Of a stretch of 64,000 bases of DNA, positions 37,650-50,478 are shown one piece after another. The stretch is taken from contig OX327702.1 of NCBI GenBank assembly GCA_946807835.1, positions 15,066,001 through 15,130,000 of the forward strand. The letters run 5' to 3'. A program made the position numbers and the translations under genes. This DNA comes from Ailanthus altissimus (lineage: Eukaryota > Streptophyta > Magnoliopsida > Sapindales > Simaroubaceae). The stretch's first letter is position 1. Each line of letters opens with the position of its first letter. The notes below the pieces were generated by a model that was not told the DNA's origin, did not search any database, and saw only the letters and a program-made list of their open reading frames with translations.

Positions 37650-40600
37650 AACAAATTTGCCCATTTGTCGAGGATTTTGGTTACCTTAAACGACTTTTCC
37701 CAATTAGCACTAAGTTTTCCAAGCTCACTTTGCTTAAAACCTATTGGGAGGACTGCCTTCCATACTAAGTCACCCTAGCCAAAGCTTTTAAACTATACAT
37801 TTTTATTATAAACCCTTTCAACTATTTTCTTTTATGCTTTGAGTCGATTTAAGGCCTCAAGGCAGCATTCATCTAGTTGATCTATCTCTTCTAGCATGGC
37901 GTCTTAGTATTGTTGGGGGTTTAATCTCTCTTAGAATCATCTCCTTAATGAGTTTTCAGTCAACTTCATTTGACCATGGCCTCATGGCCATAGACCAACT
38001 AATAAGGCAATGTATCAATAGCCGTCTCAGGGTTGACTTTGTTTGCCCAAAGCACATCTTGAAGCTTTTCATGCCATGATCTGAGCTATCTTCAATCGTC
38101 TTCTTCAACTATTAGATGAGCGATTTGTTCGTAGACTTAGCCTGTCTATTTGATTGTGCATAATAAGGCGTACTATGTATAAGCTTGGTGTCAAATTCCT
38201 TAACAAAATCGCCTAATTCGTTTCTTGTGAAAATTGTTCCCTAGTCAGTCGCAATGGATTTAGGGAGGTCATGCCTATATATGATATTTTTCTTAATGAA
38301 CTTTATGAAGGATTGTTTATTCACTATTTTTAATGGGATCGCCTCAACCCATTTTGTGAAATAATCGATCACCACAATGATAAATGCATGCTACTTATAT
38401 GTAGGTGGATATATTTTCTCCATTATATCCATCTCTCAGCCTTTTAATGGCCAAGGTTTAATCATGGCATGCATTTCTTTTGCTGGGATGATCTGTATCG
38501 GTCTATACTTCAAACACTTTTCGTAACCCTTAGCGTAGTAATGGTAGTCTTGTTCCATAGTTGGCTACTTGAGACTGATCTTTAGGATAACTTTCTTCAT
38601 CAATCGCCCATTGAGATAGTCTGCAGCTAGACCTTTGTATGACTTGACCATGACCAACATACTCTCTTTAAGGCCAATGCATCTCAACAGTTTTCCTAGA
38701 GGTGCTCTTCTAAATAATTCACCAGCGAAAAGGGAAACCTTTGGTGTTGTAATTCTAACTTTTTTGTCAGCAAGTTCAGCATGGTTATTCATATAGGTGA
38801 TTAGGTCTTCCTCAAATCTTTGCTAAAATCGACCTACAAGATAGGTATGTGACTAGGCAGCCCTAAAGTATGCAGGCAAGAGTGTGGTATGTAAATCAAA
38901 GGGATTTCTATGTTCGCCATCTGAACCCTGATACCCCCTAAGTGAGATTGTTGGGTTCAGAATTGTTTGTCCTTATGGAATATTCGATCAAGGTGGAATG
39001 GAATCCTTGGATGAGGTATTTTTCCTTGTTGTAATATGGGACTAGTAGGTCGGCTTCACAAATATATTCCCCGGTCACTTATTTGATTACCAACAATAAA
39101 TCATCTCAGACTTCAATGTCTTTGATACCCATCTCTGCAAGTACTCATGCCTATTTCTTAAATCATGTTGTTTAAAACTTGGCTGAGATAATAGACGACC
39201 TTCTTAATACTCTCATACTTTTGTGCTAACATACTGTTGATCAATTCTTGGGTGGCCGATATATAAAGAAAAAGACGTAGTCTTGGTTTATGTGGCACCA
39301 TGACTGGTGGATTTGTTAAGTACTTCTTGATCTCCTCATATATATTTTTATGGTAAGCAGTCCACTTGAACTCTTCTTCATTTTTGAATTTTAGTAGAGG
39401 CAACCATGCATGGAGCCGATTGGCCAAGTTTGAAATAAAGTGCCTCAAAAAATTAATTTTACCTATCAACTGTTGTAGGTTTTCTTGGTTCTAGTACAGA
39501 TGCGTCCATAATTGGCCTAGCTTTAATATAATCTATCTCCCCCTCTTTTGTGGACTAAGAATCCAAGAAGTGACCAGCCAAGGTGCCAAAAGTACACTTC
39601 AAATTATTCATCTTAAATTGGTGCAATCGCATTCTTTAAAAAGCTATCCATAAATCGGCCAAATGTTGATCACTGGCATTTGACTTGATCACTACATTGT
39701 TGATGTAAACTTTTAAAAGTTGACTAATCATGTCATGAAAGATGGCACTTATGGCTCATTGATAGGTTGCCCTAGTATTCTTTAGTTCGAATGACATTAC
39801 GACCCATTCATAAGTATCGATTACCCCATGGCATCTGAATGTTGTCCTATTGACATCAGTTTTTGTTTTTATGAATATTTGGTTATAACCTGCATGTCTA
39901 TCAATAAAGCTGAGTATTTGGTGGTAGGCAGTCGTATCGGCCTACATATCGACTATGGGCATCAGATATTTATCTTTTGGAGTCACCAAGTTAAGATTTC
40001 TAAAATCAATACACAACCTCAGTTTATCGTTCTTCTTGATAACTGGGACGACATTGGACAGCTATCCTACATTGGTCAGCCTGATGAATCCTACATTGAG
40101 CAGTCTTTTGATTTCTTCAGCTATTTTATCCTTAACTTCCCTAAGCATCCTTCTCATATGTTACTTATATGGCCGAAATCTATCTTTGATTGGCAAACTA
40201 AGCTCGACCAAGGCCAAGCATCTCAATATAGTTCCATGCGAAACAATCTTTGTACTCTCTGAGAATCGCCAACAATTTAGCCTTGTAAGCTGGATCCAAA
40301 CCCTTACTGATGAATATCGGCCTGTGATCATTTGCTATCCCTAAGTTAATTTCATTCAGTTTTTTCTCTATGAGTTGTGATCGTCCAACTTTTTTTGAGC
40401 TGGATTTAATTCATAGATGATTTATGGGTCTTGCACTTCATCTTTATAGATATATTTGAGTGAGGCTAATGTATATTTTTATCTATTCATTAGAAAAATA
40501 GACTAAGGGTCAGTCTGTATTAACCGTTGTGAGGCAAGCTAAATTGCCCATGATGACTTATGTATCAGTCTTGATCATTTATGAGCTATATTGATTGAAG

Positions 40601-41560
40601 TCGCCCTTCTTCAATAAAATAGTGGTAATGGTTGGATCGTATAATTTAGTAGATGGGACTTGCTCATCACCTTTAAATGGTCTTAGATATGCGTGAATTA
40701 TCTCTATTGCCTCATTCGATTACCATCTAAAAATCATCTAGTGCATGCTAGACGATAGTGTCTTGCTTAAGTGAATCTAGTCTCGCCCAATGAGGATGCT
40801 GTAGTCACTTAATACATTAACTACATAGAATTGTTCATCTCTCTCAATATTAACAAATTTAACTTTAAAGAAAATAAATCCATCAACTGGTATTTTGCGG
40901 CCTACAAAATTGATCATGATAACCTCAGAGGGCTTGAGGTCACCCTTGTTGATGGCTAATTTCCTTAGCATCTTAAGAGGCAAGATATTAACTTCTGAAC
41001 TATAATCGATCAGGATTCGCTTACATAGCACCCTATTGAGGTTGGTCTTCACATATAATGGCTAAATGCGCTTGGTCATGCTATCGGTTAGAAGGAGGAA
41101 TGTCAGAAGTACCAGTTCATCTGACTCATCTCTAATATGAAAAATGTTGACCACTTCACCATTCAGGGTAAATGATTGCCCTGGTTTTAATTGGAATGGT
41201 TCAAGTAACATGAACACCATGTTGATACTTTGTGTAGAAGTTTTTTCATTTTTTACTCTCTGATGTGGTTGGTCTATTGGTGAGTCAAGATCATCGAGTT
41301 AGTTTGGGTTTCCCAGCCTTGGATGGTTCACTTTTTTTGTCAACCCATACCCAGACTTTCTTTTAGGGTGCACCACCTCTCCTAGTCGGCCGAAAAGGCC
41401 GCTAATGTTCTGAAGCTCTATTCTCATAGAGCTTTTTATTGAGACTTTCAATCTTTGCTAGGGTCTTAGAATATCGACCATCACCTTGTCTCTATACGGC
41501 CTGTTCAAGACGTTTGAGCTATTCGCATCTCTGCATTCTCTTGGTTAGCCTAAAATACAA
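37650..41560 (-). pseudogene. Tat-type gypsy pol (protease, RT, RNase H, integrase)
   Basis: On the minus strand the protease region lies at 40777-41052 (ILIDYSSEVNILPLKMLRKL; the usual DGGSAVN is changed to DYSSEVN). RT lies at about 39700-40350, with KNDKLRLCIDFRNLN and a catalytic site YINN where YIDD or YVDD is expected. The RNase H region is at 39158-39469 (LRHFISNLANRLHAWLPLLK and TNPPVMVPHKPRLRLFLYIS). Integrase runs from about 38900 to 37650: the zinc-binding part at 38565-38792 (GELFRRAPLGKLLRCIGLKE), then HAFIIVVIDYFTKWVEAIPL and IHSTPYYAQSN. Many stops interrupt it. The motifs match the Tat/Ogre group better than chromoviruses. Confidence 0.85.
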
Positions 41561-41569
41561 AGAGATGTG

Positions 41570-41727
41570 TGGGGGCCCACCCCTCAACTAGCAGGGTGGG
41601 GCCCCTCCTTACTCTAGTAAGAAGAGCTCAAGTGGTACCAGAGGTGCTTCCTAAGGGCCTTAGAACCCCATATGGTCATGGGTTTGAGCCTCAGGAAGGT
41701 GAAAAAAAGGAGGGGGGACTCTCATAT
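41570..41727 (+). mobile_element. probable tRNA-derived SINE with 5' hairpin
   Basis: An A-box-like GAGCTCAAGTGGTA (41624-41637) and a B-box-like GGGTTTGAGCCTC (41680-41692) stand at tRNA-like spacing. Before them lies a strong inverted repeat (GGGCCCACCCC paired with GGGTGGGGCCC, about 41575-41605). ATGTGT occurs at its left edge (41565-41570) and again at 48577-48582 after the later LTR, a possible target duplication. The gypsy LTR begins directly at its right edge, so the tail is unclear. Confidence 0.5.
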
Positions 41728-43503
41728 TGTAATATCCAATCCTCATTAGTAGTATTGGCGCCTAAATTTTGGTATAGAGCAATGAAGACACCGTGGGGTT
41801 ACCCGATTTTAACCCTATTAAAAATATTTTTTTATGGTACGTGTGAGAGATATTAAACCTAATTTGGTCATTTTACACTCGGTCAAAGCGTCGGATAACC
41901 CTAGAATATTTTTGAAAATTTTCTCTATTGGCTTGAAAAAGAAAATTTTAATTTACTATCTGAATTTGCATTTAAAGGTTATGTATGGAACAAGCCTTTA
42001 TTGAGAAACACAATCCATATATTATAGAATGGACCAATTAGAAATAATCTTATGGATTTCCAAGTTGAAAATTCTAGTTAGTTCCTTAGACTATTCTAAC
42101 TAGATAGTTACAAAGAAACCAATTACATACTTAGTTTCCAACCAATGGTAAATTAGATATTTAGAGTAAGTTGAGGGGAAAATTGGTCTTTTGAGGGAGC
42201 ACTATATATATGGTAGAAGTGTGTAGAAATTTCAAGTGATCAAAAGCACAACACTTAAAGTAAAAGAGAGCAAAATTCGTGCAAAAGAATAGGGGGCTGC
42301 TACAGTGAAATTTTAGTTTTTTTTTCATTATTTTTCATGCTTAATCAAGCTAAAATAAGGTCACATACCAGTTCTTAAGATCAATTGAAGCCTCTATTAG
42401 TGAAAATTCAATAAAAAGAGGTAAGAAAAGCATTGTTTTGTGAGATTGATATGTGAACTTTCAAGATTGCTTCAATTAATGTTCTTGTGTGTATACTTGG
42501 TTTAGATTGAGTTGAATTCTAGTGTAGAGCTTGAAGGAGTCATCAAATTGAAGAAATTGGCAAGGTAAGATTAGGGTTTTGGGTGATTTGGATATAGAGA
42601 CTTCAATTGGTTATAATTAGAGCATTAGAATGAAATTGGTTTGATTTTGATGCAATTGGAATAAGAAATTAAAAAAAGAAATGTGTTGGAACATAGGGTA
42701 AAATTCTGCCACTTTAGAAAAGTTAGGGATTGAGTTGTGTTTTGGTTGAATTGTGATGTATAAATGGTGCCTTATGTAAATTGAATGTATATGGTTAATG
42801 GAAAAATCAAAATTGAAGAAAATGGGACATAATTATCTATTTTGGTAAGGTGAAGGGCAATTATGTCCAACCAAAGTTATAAGGCGTTTAATAATTTTTA
42901 GGGTGCCGAATGGTGAGTTAGATTAGATTAAATGACTCCGTAAATGAAAATTAGAAAGTAGTATCCATCCGGGCTTTGTATGCCGATTAGGGCGTTTAGT
43001 AGTTAAATAAGATTCTAGTATTTGAATTAGTTTTAAATGTCATTTATGGCATGTAGGTGAAGAAAATCTAGACTGGTAACGGGAGCAGAAATTTGGAGCT
43101 AATTTAAACTAGAAGCGGTTGTGAGTGAAAATCTATCTTTGTTTATCTTTCGTTTAACATGTTTTCGCATATTGAAATTATATGTTTTATGTATTTTTAA
43201 TGAATAAACATGATTTGTGATTTTGATAATATAGCCATTAATATGCATTTACATGTTCGGTTTAAGAAACAATTTACATTAGTTTCAAAGGCCATTGGTA
43301 CCCTCAGATTATAGTGCTGGTGATTGTATTAGACCCGACCAATGTATCCCGTACACATGGACAGGTATTGGGGGGGTGTTTCAATAACTCTGGGAAGTCA
43401 GGTTGTCGAGTCATGTGAGTTGTTCTATGTATACAGAGTATTGTCTCGCTATATGTATGCGATGTAGAATTTTACTGTATAGCTAGTGAGATGTCTTGTG
43501 TAG

Positions 43504-44920
43504 TGATAAGGGCAAATTTGTCATATATTTTCTTATGTTTTTATTATTGATATTTTATAATTTTATGAAAATAGATGGCTATTTATGTGCTTTATTGTTA
43601 ATTATAGGGACTTGAGCGAAAACAGGGACTAAAATGCAAACTTTTCAAAATATGAGTCCAGCGCCCCTGCGCCACAACTATTTTTGCCCCAGCGCTAGAA
43701 TAGTGATTGAAATAAGAAAAACGACCTGCTTAAGTCGCGTCTAGCGCCCTAGCGCCAGACAGTCACTGCCCCAGCGACGAGACAGCGCCCCAGCTCTATC
43801 AACATACCGCGCCAGCGGTGAAGCCGTTTTCATGCAGCGCCCCAGCGCCAAGATCCCACCGCTCTAACGGTAATAACTTTTTCATGTGTCGCCCCAGCCA
43901 TAACTTCATAGTGCGCCAACGGTAGTGCGAGTCCTAGTCCGACGAGAATTGAGATTTTCAAGCTCATATCAATCCCTATATAAAGTCACTCGTTCCCAGC
44001 CTTCAGGAATGAATCCAAAGAGACCAGAGAAGAACCTAGAGGAAGAAAAAGAGAACTTAGAACAGTTCAAGAGCACCAAGAATCCAGAGCAACATCAATC
44101 AAGAGCAATTCGACGTCTACATCGGTTTGCGATTGATTGTAGCATGTTTTATTTTTATTTTTATTGCTGTGATTCTCTTGTAGCTATGAACTAACTTATT
44201 TTCTAGGGTTAATATTTGAACTCAATATGTGCGCTTAAATTGCCATATCTTTTAGTATTTAATAAACTTAGTCATTTATTATTTAAATTACTTGTGTCTA
44301 ATGCTTCAATATATCTAGCCAATATATGGTAAATGAATTGGTAATATTTTGATAAACTTGGAAGAGGAATCATAATATTTAGACCTAGGTAATTTGATAC
44401 ATGATTGTAGAGTAACATTCAATGTTGCATATGCAAGTTTCAATTTAGGATAGGAATATACCTAATTGGCATGTATGATCAATAAGACCTAATCTTAATG
44501 AATCTTAATTTATTACAAGTATCATAGGAATATAGGTATTTGGTAAATTAAGGTATACTTGCATGACCTTGGAAGAGGCTTGTGAATACATTAGTGTCTT
44601 GATCAATAATAAAGACTAAGTGAGTTAAATATTAGAGGATTAATCATTAAAAAGCATATTGAGGGATAATATTAATCCTAGGTTTTCTCTACGTTGCTAT
44701 CTTTAAATCTCATTGCATTGTGTTTTTATTTTTATATTTCTTACATTCATTCTTAGATTTTTATTTTTCTGAATAATTATTAGGAAGATATAATTTTAGT
44801 AATTGGTTAAAAAGAAAAAATTATCCCTGTGGGTTCGACATCCGACTAATTAGTCTTTTTATTACTAGCATACGATAGTGTATACTTGCACTTAATTTAT
44901 GATATAGAAATATTGCATCA
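43504..44920 (+). repeat. solo LTR (family A), uninterrupted copy
   Basis: It is 1417 bp long with ends TGATAAGGGC and TTGCATCA. The flanks TGTAG (43499-43503) and TGTAT (44921-44925) are a near-perfect 5-bp duplication four to five bases inside LTR B. A TATA box TATATAAAG lies at 43977-43985. A GC-rich tract at 43655-43925 repeats the motif GCGCCCCAGCG in degenerate form, in marked contrast to the AT-rich surroundings. The short ORF at 43925-44194 is not supported as a gene. Confidence 0.82.
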
Positions 44921-45222
44921 TGTATTAACCACTTATCCATAACTGGAAAGAATAAATATTTGTACTTGTATAATATTTATATTTTATTTGTATGTGGATG
45001 ATAGTTAAGTTTTGTATTGTTATTAGTATTGCTTTTATAGATTAAGGACATATTATTAATATTAGGTTTATTTGTAAAACTTTAGATTTATTTTAGAGAC
45101 CAAATTATAATACTTTAAACGTTTTGGGGGTTAATTTATAAATACTAAAAGTTAGCCTCTTAGTATAAAAATACATATTTTAAACCCTAATTTACTCTTT
45201 TTTAGATCGAGCCACCCCTTTA

Positions 45223-45286
45223 GAGAGAGAAAAGAGAGAAAGAGAGGGGAGAGAAAGAGAAAGAGAAGAGGAAGAAGAAAAAGACG
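45223..45286 (+). repeat. GA-rich low-complexity tract
   Basis: A run of GAGA, GAAA and GGGGAGAG units about 60 bp after the TATA box of LTR B. Confidence 0.8.
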
Positions 45287-48200
45287 AAGAAATTTGAATT
45301 TTAAGTTTTAAGAGGTATATCATAACTATTTCTCAATTTATTGGTGTTAATTAAGTTAATTCTTTTAATTTTTGATTTCTGGACAAATGAAAAATTGGGC
45401 ATTTGATGTGGATTTTGTAAGATATATTAAGAATTGATGATGATTATGTAGATAGCTTGATAAATCATGATAGATTGCAGAATTTCTACTTGATAGTCTC
45501 TTGATCTAACAATTTTATAAATTGTTATGCCCTGATTCTGAATTTAATTTTTTAGAATATGAAACTAGACATGCATAGAATCGTTTGAGACTTTGAATCG
45601 ATTTAAAATTTCATAAATTGAATTTATAGTGAATTTACAAAAATAGCCCTAAAATTCTAGAAATTTTCTGTGTTAACAGTATGATACAGTGACAAATACT
45701 TTTTGATCTGCTAAATGATTTTCACAAATTCTGAATTTACGAAATATTATAAATTTATATGTCTAATATGATATATTCAAAATTGAGAGTTTAGATCAAT
45801 GTGGTTGAATTGTTATGATTTGTTAAAGTGTATCAGCTCATTGCAGTATTTGATTAACAGATTTTTAAAGCTATAGATTAAAATAGTTTTAAAATACTTT
45901 TGGCAGGGATTTTAAAGTGAAATATTTATCATAGATGGAAATGTATGTTAAGAGTAATTATGTAATATTTTTATAATTTTTGAGGTAGTATATGATTTTA
46001 TAAAATTAGGAGAATGAATACTATTCAATAAATATCTTGATCCCGCCAGAATAATAGTTTGGATTTGATGATATTTATGAAATAGATTGTGTAGGAATTA
46101 TGATATAATATTCATACATAAGGAGGATATATGAGTTAAGAAATATATATTCTGATTTTAAAGCAATTGGACATCATTTGATGTATAAGAAAAGTTTGTT
46201 AAGTGTGAGTAGTCAGAATGACAGGTTTTGAGAAACCAAGTAATTAGACTAATTCAATGTAATAGATGCAATATGTGTAATTTTGTAAGCTATTTAAAGT
46301 ATTTTGTGTGAATGTTGATGCTTATGAAAGGATTAATCTCCATTGATAGGTTAAGGATAATTAAGCCTTGTACCCGAAAGTGATAAGATGTAAGTATACT
46401 AGACTTTTTACTGAAATCACAATAAACATAGTAATTGTAATGTATGATTTTGTAAATTTGCTTAGGAATATGTTTATGTTATGTCAAAGTATATTTTGAT
46501 ATGAAATGTGAAGACATGTGTTTATGAATGTGAGCATCGACATACATGACATATATGTGTTTTTAAAAGTGAGCTTTCAAAATGAAATGTGTTTAACAAA
46601 GAGAACTTTTGAAGTGTAATATGTCCATGAGAAACATTTTGTGTTTTGATATGTCCTGAACTCACTGTTGACTTAGTAGGCATTTTATGTGATTTGTGGA
46701 TCCTTTATGTGTGGCCTTTCCTTCGGGATGAGTATATGTTATGTGTTTCGTATGTAGGGAGGATCCTATTGGTACCTAAAAGAAGAGTGATTCATCACAT
46801 TCGTGTGGTGGCGTATTGGTGCATGTAAGAGGACTCACTGATGATCAAGGTGAGGGTTTGGCTTTTACCTTCAGGCATAAGCATTATATATGTGTAATTT
46901 AAGCCTCACTTGTACTATTCCTTTCATACGGTATGTCACCTACGAGTGACATTTGGCTCATTATGTGATTTATGATATGAAAGTCCTACTAAGTAATAGT
47001 GAGTGATGGTATTCCTATTATATATTTTGAAAGAATGTGTAAGCGCTTACCTGACATGTGATTTGATAAGATTATGATTTTAATTTATCACAGCATATCA
47101 TACACATGCATTGTGTACATATATGTATTTATATTTTGATATATGAAAAACTAGTATGCTTACTGAGTTTCATACTCATTATAGTTTATGGTAATTTCAG
47201 GTAAATAAGGTACATATGTGCTTAGCAGATTTGGCAAGGCTTCTGCTGTCCCTTGGGTTCCCTAAGTTGCTAGGTTGCTAAGTGTTTCATTTGTGGACAC
47301 GTAGTTTAAGATATTTTATTTTTCCCTATTAAATAAATACTTATGTATTATTTTATTAGGTGTGGTTGTATTTGATTTATGTTTCACCAAGTATGGTCAT
47401 GAGTAGAACTTTGTGTTGAACTTACTAGCAACTTGCTAAGGATTTCTATGTTGAATTTAAGTTTGAAATTTTATGCAATATTAATTATGAGTTCACATTT
47501 TTGAATGAGTGTAAGTTATGTCGTGTGTCAGATCTTTTGGGTCTGGGGCATGACATCTTGAGATATCACAATGGGTGTTGCTAGTTGAGATGCCCTATGA
47601 CCTACTCACAAGTGCAGTGCTAGTTGAGTTGCTGCATAAGTATAGAGCTTTAGGGTTACCATTAATACAGTTTAGAAAGAAAATGGCCGAGCGTGGGCTC
47701 TAATAGTTTTCAATCTACCGATCACCTATTATGCATTTATATTTACATGCTAGTTATTATGTTGTGGAGATTTTAGATTTTTTTTTTTGAAGATGTAAAT
47801 AAAACCTGCTCGACGAGATTTCATCAGTATATGATGCTAGAAACTATTTTACAGCTTTATACAAGTTTTAGAAGCATGATTTATGCATGTCTTTTAGAAT
47901 TTAATATCTATCCATAATTTTATTTTATTTAAAATCTTAAATGCACTCACTGAGCTTCTTTAACTCACTCGTTTTGTGTTTTATGTTTTCTAAACCCCTT
48001 TTTCAGGTATAGATCTCAGTCGCAAGCTGCTAATTCTCCTACTGCTGATTAGTGGGCCAAATCTAAAGATCATTTTTATAAATGTAAATGTGTTAAAAAG
48101 CACTCTTTTTGCTTTTAGTATGGTAGTTCTAGGCTTGTGTATTGTACATATATGTTTGACAACCAAGAAGAGGTTTCGATATTTTGATGATCGTTTCACT

Positions 48201-48574
48201 CTTTTTTTATCAGTATTCCAGTTTTATAATCATAATGAAATTATTGAGTTAATTTGGATTTGATTTCGGAAAGGACCGGATGTCCTATTTGGTAGTATTG
48301 AGAAATTGTTTGAAATAGAAGTGCAATTTCTTTGCAAGTTTAGTGTTGGATTTTCAAAAACAACAGGGGAAACTCTGCCCCTTTTTTTAAAAAAAATTTA
48401 AGAAGTCATTTCCATGTATATTCAAATATTTTCTCAGTGATAGCAAGAACGAAAAAAGGGATTCGCCTCCCAGAATTTTTTAACTTACACAGTTAAATTT
48501 TGAGGAACGTTCATCGGGGTGCCCGGCAAGGCCGCTGAGATTTACAGTAGAGGGTCTCAGGGTGGGTCTTGTCA

Positions 48575-48688
48575 GAATGTGTCCCCTCAATTCATTAAAC
48601 ACATTGCACCTTGGCTTATTGACTTTCTATTGATCGACTATAAGTGCCCTGGGTTTGAACATACAAAAAGGCCGTTGAGGGGTATTGG
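48575..48688 (-). pseudogene. stranded piece of Tat-type gag-pol
   Basis: This short stretch lies between two later LTR insertions and is the remaining part of the Tat interior. On the minus strand it reads NVFNELRGHISLYF and could join with LTKRMQR left of the SINE. Assignment rests mainly on position. Confidence 0.45.
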
Positions 48689-50478
48689 TGTTAAACATGT
48701 TTTGGGGTGTATGCATATAATTGTGTACATGTTAAAAACTTTTAAAATGCATATCCAATATACATTACACAGCAGAATAACTTGTAATCATGTGTAATAT
48801 ACACACTAATACTGAACAAAAAAGGTATTAAAAATGTATACATACCCTTATAGACGATTCGGTGAAGATTGTTAAACTTTCAAGCCTTTGAGCTCACAAT
48901 AAAGTTCTCCTTTAAACAATTCTAGAATACAACGTTTGTGGGATTAGAGTAGCTAGAATGGTAGCCTTTTATGTTTATCTCGTGTAGGAATAAAAAAAGC
49001 AGTTCAACTCTTGAACTAGTTTTAGCATCAAATGCTTAGAAAATTGTGTTTAGGGACCAAAATGTAACTTTCTCAAAGTTTTATTTTCTCTCAACTATCT
49101 TACACAAATTTTACACTTCTAATTCAAATTCTGTAACAAATGAAATTGTTTCATTTGTTTTATGTTGCAAAGACTTCATATGTCTATTATAGAGTTATGT
49201 TTGATGCAAGATTATGAATGAGTAACAAATGTCACTTAACAATGTCCATAGAAGCACTTTGCATATGTGACAAATTTCATGTGTGCATTTTACTTTTCCA
49301 TGCAATAGGGACATGTGTACAACATTTACAAACTATGATTTTCACTTTCCAAGTAAGTCTTAAAATATATCTTGCTTTTCGAAACCTTCCCGAATCAATT
49401 TGTATGATCTATCCTGCTACCCCAGTGCTTAACGAGTACACTTCATATTGTGAGACTCTCTAGGTTTACACCTGTTAGTCTTAAAGAACACTTTCGCAAC
49501 TCTGTTAACGGTGTCCTATACACACGTTACAAATATTACAAAAGCATTGAACAATACAAATTGAGGTAAAACATATCCAAATAACCCCTCTATCATCTAT
49601 ATCCTAAAAGACCAGAGATATAGATTATAACCCTCAAATCTCTATATGCTCGACCGTGAACTTATCTCTAGATTTGTATTTCCATAAATAATATTCGTAA
49701 ACTCTTTTACGATATTGTTTAACCCTACAGAAACACTTTTTTGAGGTTTACACTTATGGGCATAAGACTTTTTAAAATATAATATCGAAGCATTATAATA
49801 TATAACTCACTCATATGAGCTAACGGATCTTATATCTATGCATAACGGACTCTATGAGCATTGCACCATACCTATACGACACCCAGCAGTCAGACCATGG
49901 AAGGTCTTTGACATATGTGGAACCAAAGTCTAGTGGATCACTTACAAGCCCGCTTTGGCGCTTAAGTCAAAGGATCATGAATACTACTCAACTTGAGAAG
50001 ACCTTCTATTGATGGCTTCATATGATGTCTATTAAAGGTCTTTGTGAATCTATTCAGTATCCAGTCTTTACTGAATACCTACATACCCATACGAACTTTT
50101 GCTAAGCCCGTGATCTGCTAAAACTAACCATCTAGACAATTCAGATATAGACATACACAGATTCAAAAGGAATACTGATTGACCAGTATCAATAACCATA
50201 GATCAGAAATGATGTTTTTTGAGAACATATTGATCAATGACATTTCTTAGTATCATTTGTAACTCTTTGCAACTACATCATTACTATAGTATTCTCAGGT
50301 CTTTGTTCTTATTTCAAACAAGATTCTAGCTCTTTAGAATTACTAACTCTTACAATTGATCTAAACTTTTTTAGATTAGATATAAACTCTTTTAGATCTA
50401 TAATGTTCATTGTATAAATATTGAATAAATAAACATTCATACAATAATTTGAATGGCACATAAGCACCATTTTCAATA
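48689..50478 (-). repeat. solo copia-type LTR (family C), copy 2
   Basis: It is homologous to 12461-14367 over its length. It starts TGTTAAACATG on the + strand and ends TTTTCAATA. The flanking ATTGG (48684-48688) and GTTGG (50479-50483) agree at four of five bases. It has no internal region. It sits in the gag region of the Tat element. Confidence 0.8.

Larger units (their letters stand above)
43499..47555 (+). repeat. solo LTR (family B) inside the gypsy LTR
   Basis: It begins TGTA and ends GGGGCATGACA, and TCTTG flanks both sides (43494-43498 and 47556-47560), so the ends are firm. Without the nested LTR A it is about 2.6 kb. It has a TATAAAAA box at 45164-45171, then a purine-rich stretch (about 45223-45285), as in gypsy LTR leaders. 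No coding sequence was found, and the parent family is unknown. Confidence 0.82.
41728..48574 (+). repeat. additional LTR of the gypsy (24945-35108) family, solo
   Basis: It starts TGTAATATCC and ends TCTTGTCA, and follows the family LTR throughout. It is interrupted at 43499-47560 by solo LTR B. No gag-pol or PBS follows (no TGGTATCAGAGC after 48574), so it is a solo LTR. The flanking 5-mers CATAT and GAATG do not match; the left flank abuts a SINE. Confidence 0.88.

Noticed and set aside
39828..40344. Two long + strand ORFs
   Set aside because: They are antisense shadows of the Tat reverse transcriptase on the minus strand.
41624..41692. tRNA gene
   Set aside because: It has box-like motifs but no paired acceptor stem; better explained as a SINE.
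43925..44194. 89-residue ORF that looks like a small gene
   Set aside because: It lies in LTR A downstream of its TATA box, and the corresponding part of the inverted copy does not keep the frame as a gene would.
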